A model generated the notes under the pieces. It did not search any database, was not told the origin of the DNA, and saw only the letters and a list, made by a program, of their open reading frames with translations. Source: a bacterium (GTDB lineage: Bacteria; Verrucomicrobiota; Verrucomicrobiia; Methylacidiphilales; Verrucolacustridaceae). From it: a stretch of DNA of 7,830 nt. How positions within the stretch are numbered: position 1 is the first letter of the stretch; the number at the start of each line of letters is the position of its first letter. The translations under genes were made by a program, and so were the position numbers. The stretch lies in the NCBI GenBank assembly GCA_009921985.1, contig RFWS01000049.1, positions 1 to 7,830 on the forward strand, written 5' to 3'. This document shows positions 6,217 through 7,830 of this stretch, piece by piece.

Positions 6217-7043
6217 AGGAGCAGATCGTCCTCGGCTGTGTGACGTTGAGCGCGATGGGCAGTCGCACGGAGGTTTTTCGGCTACTTGAGCAGGCGGTGA
6301 GCCAAGGGATCACGCACTTCGACACGGCGCGGAGCTACGGGCGTGGCTATTCGGAGAAGCTGTTGGGGGAGTTTTTCAAAGCGCATGGCGGTGCGCTGGC
6401 TGTTACTACAAAGTTTGGGGTTACTTACTCAGAAACAGGAGCATTACCAACTTTGATCGCACTGCCGTTGAATCGGCTGGTTAAAAACTTAAGGCCGTTG
6501 GTGGGATTAGGATTAAGATTAGGAAAAGCGGAAAGTGGGAGGAAGGAGGTGGAAAGAAACCCATCTGCCATCGGCGATCTGCCATCTGCGCTGGCGGCGA
6601 AGGTCGGCAGAGATGTCGTGGAGCGATCGGTGGAGGAGTTTTTGAAGCAACTGGGGAGGGAGAAGGTGGAGATTTTGTTGCTTCACGAGATGTTGCCGGG
6701 GCAGTTAACGGAAGAGGCGCGGGGGTATCTGGAGGGGTTACGGAAAGCGGGGACGGTGGGGCGGCTGGGGTGCGGGACGAGGCGGGAGGTGTTGGAGCGG
6801 CATTTCCGGGAGGATCCAATGGTGGAGGTATTGCAGTATGAGGGGTCGCTCACGGAGCGGCCTAGGTTAATGGGGAGGTTCCCAGGAAAGGCGCACATTC
6901 ACCATAGTCTCTTCCGCGGGGTGGGACGGGGCGGGCACGGGGAGGCGTTGCGCCGGGCGCTGGAGCTGAACCCGGGCGGAAAAGTGATCTTCAGCACAAG
7001 GAGCCGGGAGCATCTGCGGGAGAACTTGGAGGGACTGGGGTAG
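6213..7043 (+). CDS. Aldo/keto reductase with a repeat-derived insertion
   Basis: This is an NAD(P)H-dependent (beta/alpha)8-barrel oxidoreductase of the aldo/keto reductase superfamily. The family's catalytic tetrad is visible: D37 in THFDTARSYG, Y42, K67 in TTKFG, and H158 in ILLLHEM. The C-terminal cofactor region is represented by KVIFSTRSREHLRENLEGLG (257-276). The 276 residues are in the normal range, but the spacing from K67 to H158 (91 residues) is much longer than the roughly 30-50 usual in the family. The excess is low-complexity sequence encoded by the repeat arrays at 6505-6587 (about residues 98-125). The rest of the barrel looks shortened after H158. An AAGGA (6204-6208) lies 4 bases before the ATG, which overlaps the preceding stop. 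With the adjacent FAD oxidoreductase it probably interconverts a sugar or sugar-derived carbonyl for the glycan; the substrate is unknown. Confidence 0.85.
   Translation: MKEQIVLGCVTLSAMGSRTEVFRLLEQAVSQGITHFDTARSYGRGYSEKLLGEFFKAHGGALAVTTKFGVTYSETGALPTLIALPLNRLVKNLRPLVGLGLRLGKAESGRKEVERNPSAIGDLPSALAAKVGRDVVERSVEEFLKQLGREKVEILLLHEMLPGQLTEEARGYLEGLRKAGTVGRLGCGTRREVLERHFREDPMVEVLQYEGSLTERPRLMGRFPGKAHIHHSLFRGVGRGGHGEALRRALELNPGGKVIFSTRSREHLRENLEGLG
6505..6523 (+). repeat. GATTAG hexamer array (3 units), in coding sequence
   Basis: Three 6-base units (GATTAG, GATTAA, GATTAG) run from 6505, plus one G. Because the period is six, the TAG inside the unit always falls out of the reductase frame. The array reads as GLGLRLG. 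It is the 5' part of composite element 2. Confidence 0.75.
6530..6557 (+). repeat. GGAAAGT-type heptamer array (4 degenerate units), in coding sequence
   Basis: Units start at 6530, 6537, 6544 and 6551 (GGAAAGT, GGGAGGA, AGGAGGT, GGAAAGA). The first and last match best and the middle two are only loosely similar. The array encodes a charged stretch around ESGRKEVER. It sits between the GATTAG array and the GCCATCT array. Confidence 0.6.
6560..6587 (+). repeat. GCCATCT heptamer array, copy 2 (4 units), in coding sequence
   Basis: Units CCCATCT, GCCATCG, GCGATCT and GCCATCT run from 6560 and encode PSAIGDLPS in the aldo/keto reductase. They are in the same orientation and the same reading phase as copy 1 at 3947-3974, although the host genes are unrelated. 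This is the 3' end of composite element 2. Confidence 0.88.
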
Positions 7044-7048
7044 GACGG

Positions 7049-7830
7049 GTGGCGGCGGTGGATTTCAACGCGGAGCCGGGCTTTGACGGGCGGGGCTTCG
7101 ACGTGGTGATCGTGGGGGCGGGGGCGGCGGGGCTGTACCTGGCTTCGCTCCTGGCGGGGCGGAGGAGGGTGTTGGTGCTGGAGAGCGGGCACTGGGCGGT
7201 GGACGGGGAGCGGCAGGAGTTAAACGAGATCGAGCAAACTGGGAAGTGGATGCAGAACGCGGTGCAGACGAGGCGGCGGGCGATTGGGGGAACAACGCTG
7301 GCGTGGGGAGGGCAATCGTTGCCGTTCGCCTCGGCAGACTTCGCGCGCTGGCCGTTTGGGCGGGGGGAGCTGGACCGGCACTATGCGCGGGCGAACGAGG
7401 CGATGGGGGTGGACCCGCGGGGGTACGGGGAGGAGACGTTCCAGCAACTGGGGGTGAGGGCGCCGGCGTTCGACCCGGCGAAGGTGTGGTGTCACTGGTC
7501 GAAATGGGCGCCAGAGCCGAACTTCCGGAAGGTGTTCCGGCGGGGAATCGAGTGCGAGTTCACGGTGTTATACAACGCGCAGCTCGTAGACGCGGGGATA
7601 CAGGACGGGGAGGTGCGGGAGGTGGAGGTGGCCAATTTCGGGGGAGAGCGAAGGCGTTGGCCGTGTGGCCGGCTCGTGGTGGCAGCGGGGGGGCTGGAGA
7701 GCAACCGGATCCTGTTATGGATGCAGCAGCGGCGGGGGTTCCTGCGGGATGGGGCGGCGGAGGCGCTAGGGCGGGGCTTCATGGACCACCCGTGCATCGA
7801 GGCGGGGCGGGTCGAGACGGCGGACGGCTA
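7049..7830 (+). CDS. GMC-type FAD-dependent oxidoreductase (3' truncated by window)
   Basis: The frame is open from GTG 7049 (260 codons) and runs off the window. It is a flavoprotein oxidoreductase of the GMC / COG2303 type, which oxidises alcohol groups, often of sugars or sterols. FDVVIVGAGAAGLYLASLL (17-35) is the dinucleotide-binding GxGxxG, with E45 at the end of strand 2. IGGTTLAWGGQSLPF (79-93) is the FAD-contact segment seen in many GMC-like sugar dehydrogenases. LVVAAGGLESNRILL (209-223) and LGRGFMDHP (240-248) follow as the usual mid-protein motifs. Typical members run to about 500 residues, so about half, including the catalytic histidine domain, is missing. GTG 7058 is an equally good start; a GGAGGG (7028-7033) is 15 bases before 7049. 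The gene begins 5 bases after the aldo/keto reductase, so the two are probably co-translated and functionally paired. It is strikingly G-rich, with GCG, CGG and GGG codons. Confidence 0.9.
   Translation, partial: MAAVDFNAEPGFDGRGFDVVIVGAGAAGLYLASLLAGRRRVLVLESGHWAVDGERQELNEIEQTGKWMQNAVQTRRRAIGGTTLAWGGQSLPFASADFARWPFGRGELDRHYARANEAMGVDPRGYGEETFQQLGVRAPAFDPAKVWCHWSKWAPEPNFRKVFRRGIECEFTVLYNAQLVDAGIQDGEVREVEVANFGGERRRWPCGRLVVAAGGLESNRILLWMQQRRGFLRDGAAEALGRGFMDHPCIEAGRVETADG

Overview
The window is a stretch of a surface-polysaccharide (exopolysaccharide or O-antigen type) biosynthesis locus. All recognisable genes are on the + strand and tightly packed, with two ATGA stop/start overlaps, one 25-base overlap and one 5-base gap. 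The DNA is mostly GC-rich with a strong G bias on the coding strand. The gene content and the degenerate heptamer arrays fit a GC-rich Gram-negative bacterium. My best guess is Verrucomicrobiota or a relative, but this rests on general resemblance and not on any marker gene.

Layout. Bases 1-45 probably hold the last codons of an upstream gene. Two GT4-like cytosolic glycosyltransferases follow (59-1078 and 1075-2358). After a 94-base gap comes a Wzy-like multi-pass membrane protein (2453-4055). Its reading frame is broken near 3285-3300: the first half is in one frame and an undecayed second half is in the next. A second AT-richer gap (4056-4153) leads to a SAM-dependent methyltransferase (4154-4777), a polytopic GT-C-like membrane protein (4753-6216), an aldo/keto reductase (6213-7043) and a GMC-type FAD oxidoreductase cut off by the window end (7049-7830).

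How they could work together (inference): the GT4 enzymes add sugars to a lipid-linked intermediate at the inner face of the membrane. The Wzy-like protein would polymerise the repeat units on the outer face. The methyltransferase, the GT-C-like protein and the reductase/oxidase pair would decorate the glycan or supply modified sugars. No initiating transferase, flippase or export gene lies in the window, so the locus extends beyond it.

The most unusual signal is a pair of composite short-tandem-repeat elements lying inside coding sequence: 3875-3974 in the C-terminal tail of the Wzy-like protein and 6505-6587 in the middle of the aldo/keto reductase. Both are in the same orientation, both consist of a purine-rich array followed by a 28-base four-unit array of consensus GCCATCT, and both are read through in frame, giving near-identical peptides (PSAISDLPS and PSAIGDLPS). 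In the first element, perfect GAGGATT and GTCGGTA arrays would create stop codons in every frame. The out-of-frame TGA and TAG triplets are still present, while the junctions in the gene's own frame carry substitutions that remove the stop. The elements therefore look like mobile or expanding repeats tolerated as protein insertions. I saw no promoter, intrinsic terminator, RNA gene, transposase or CRISPR array.
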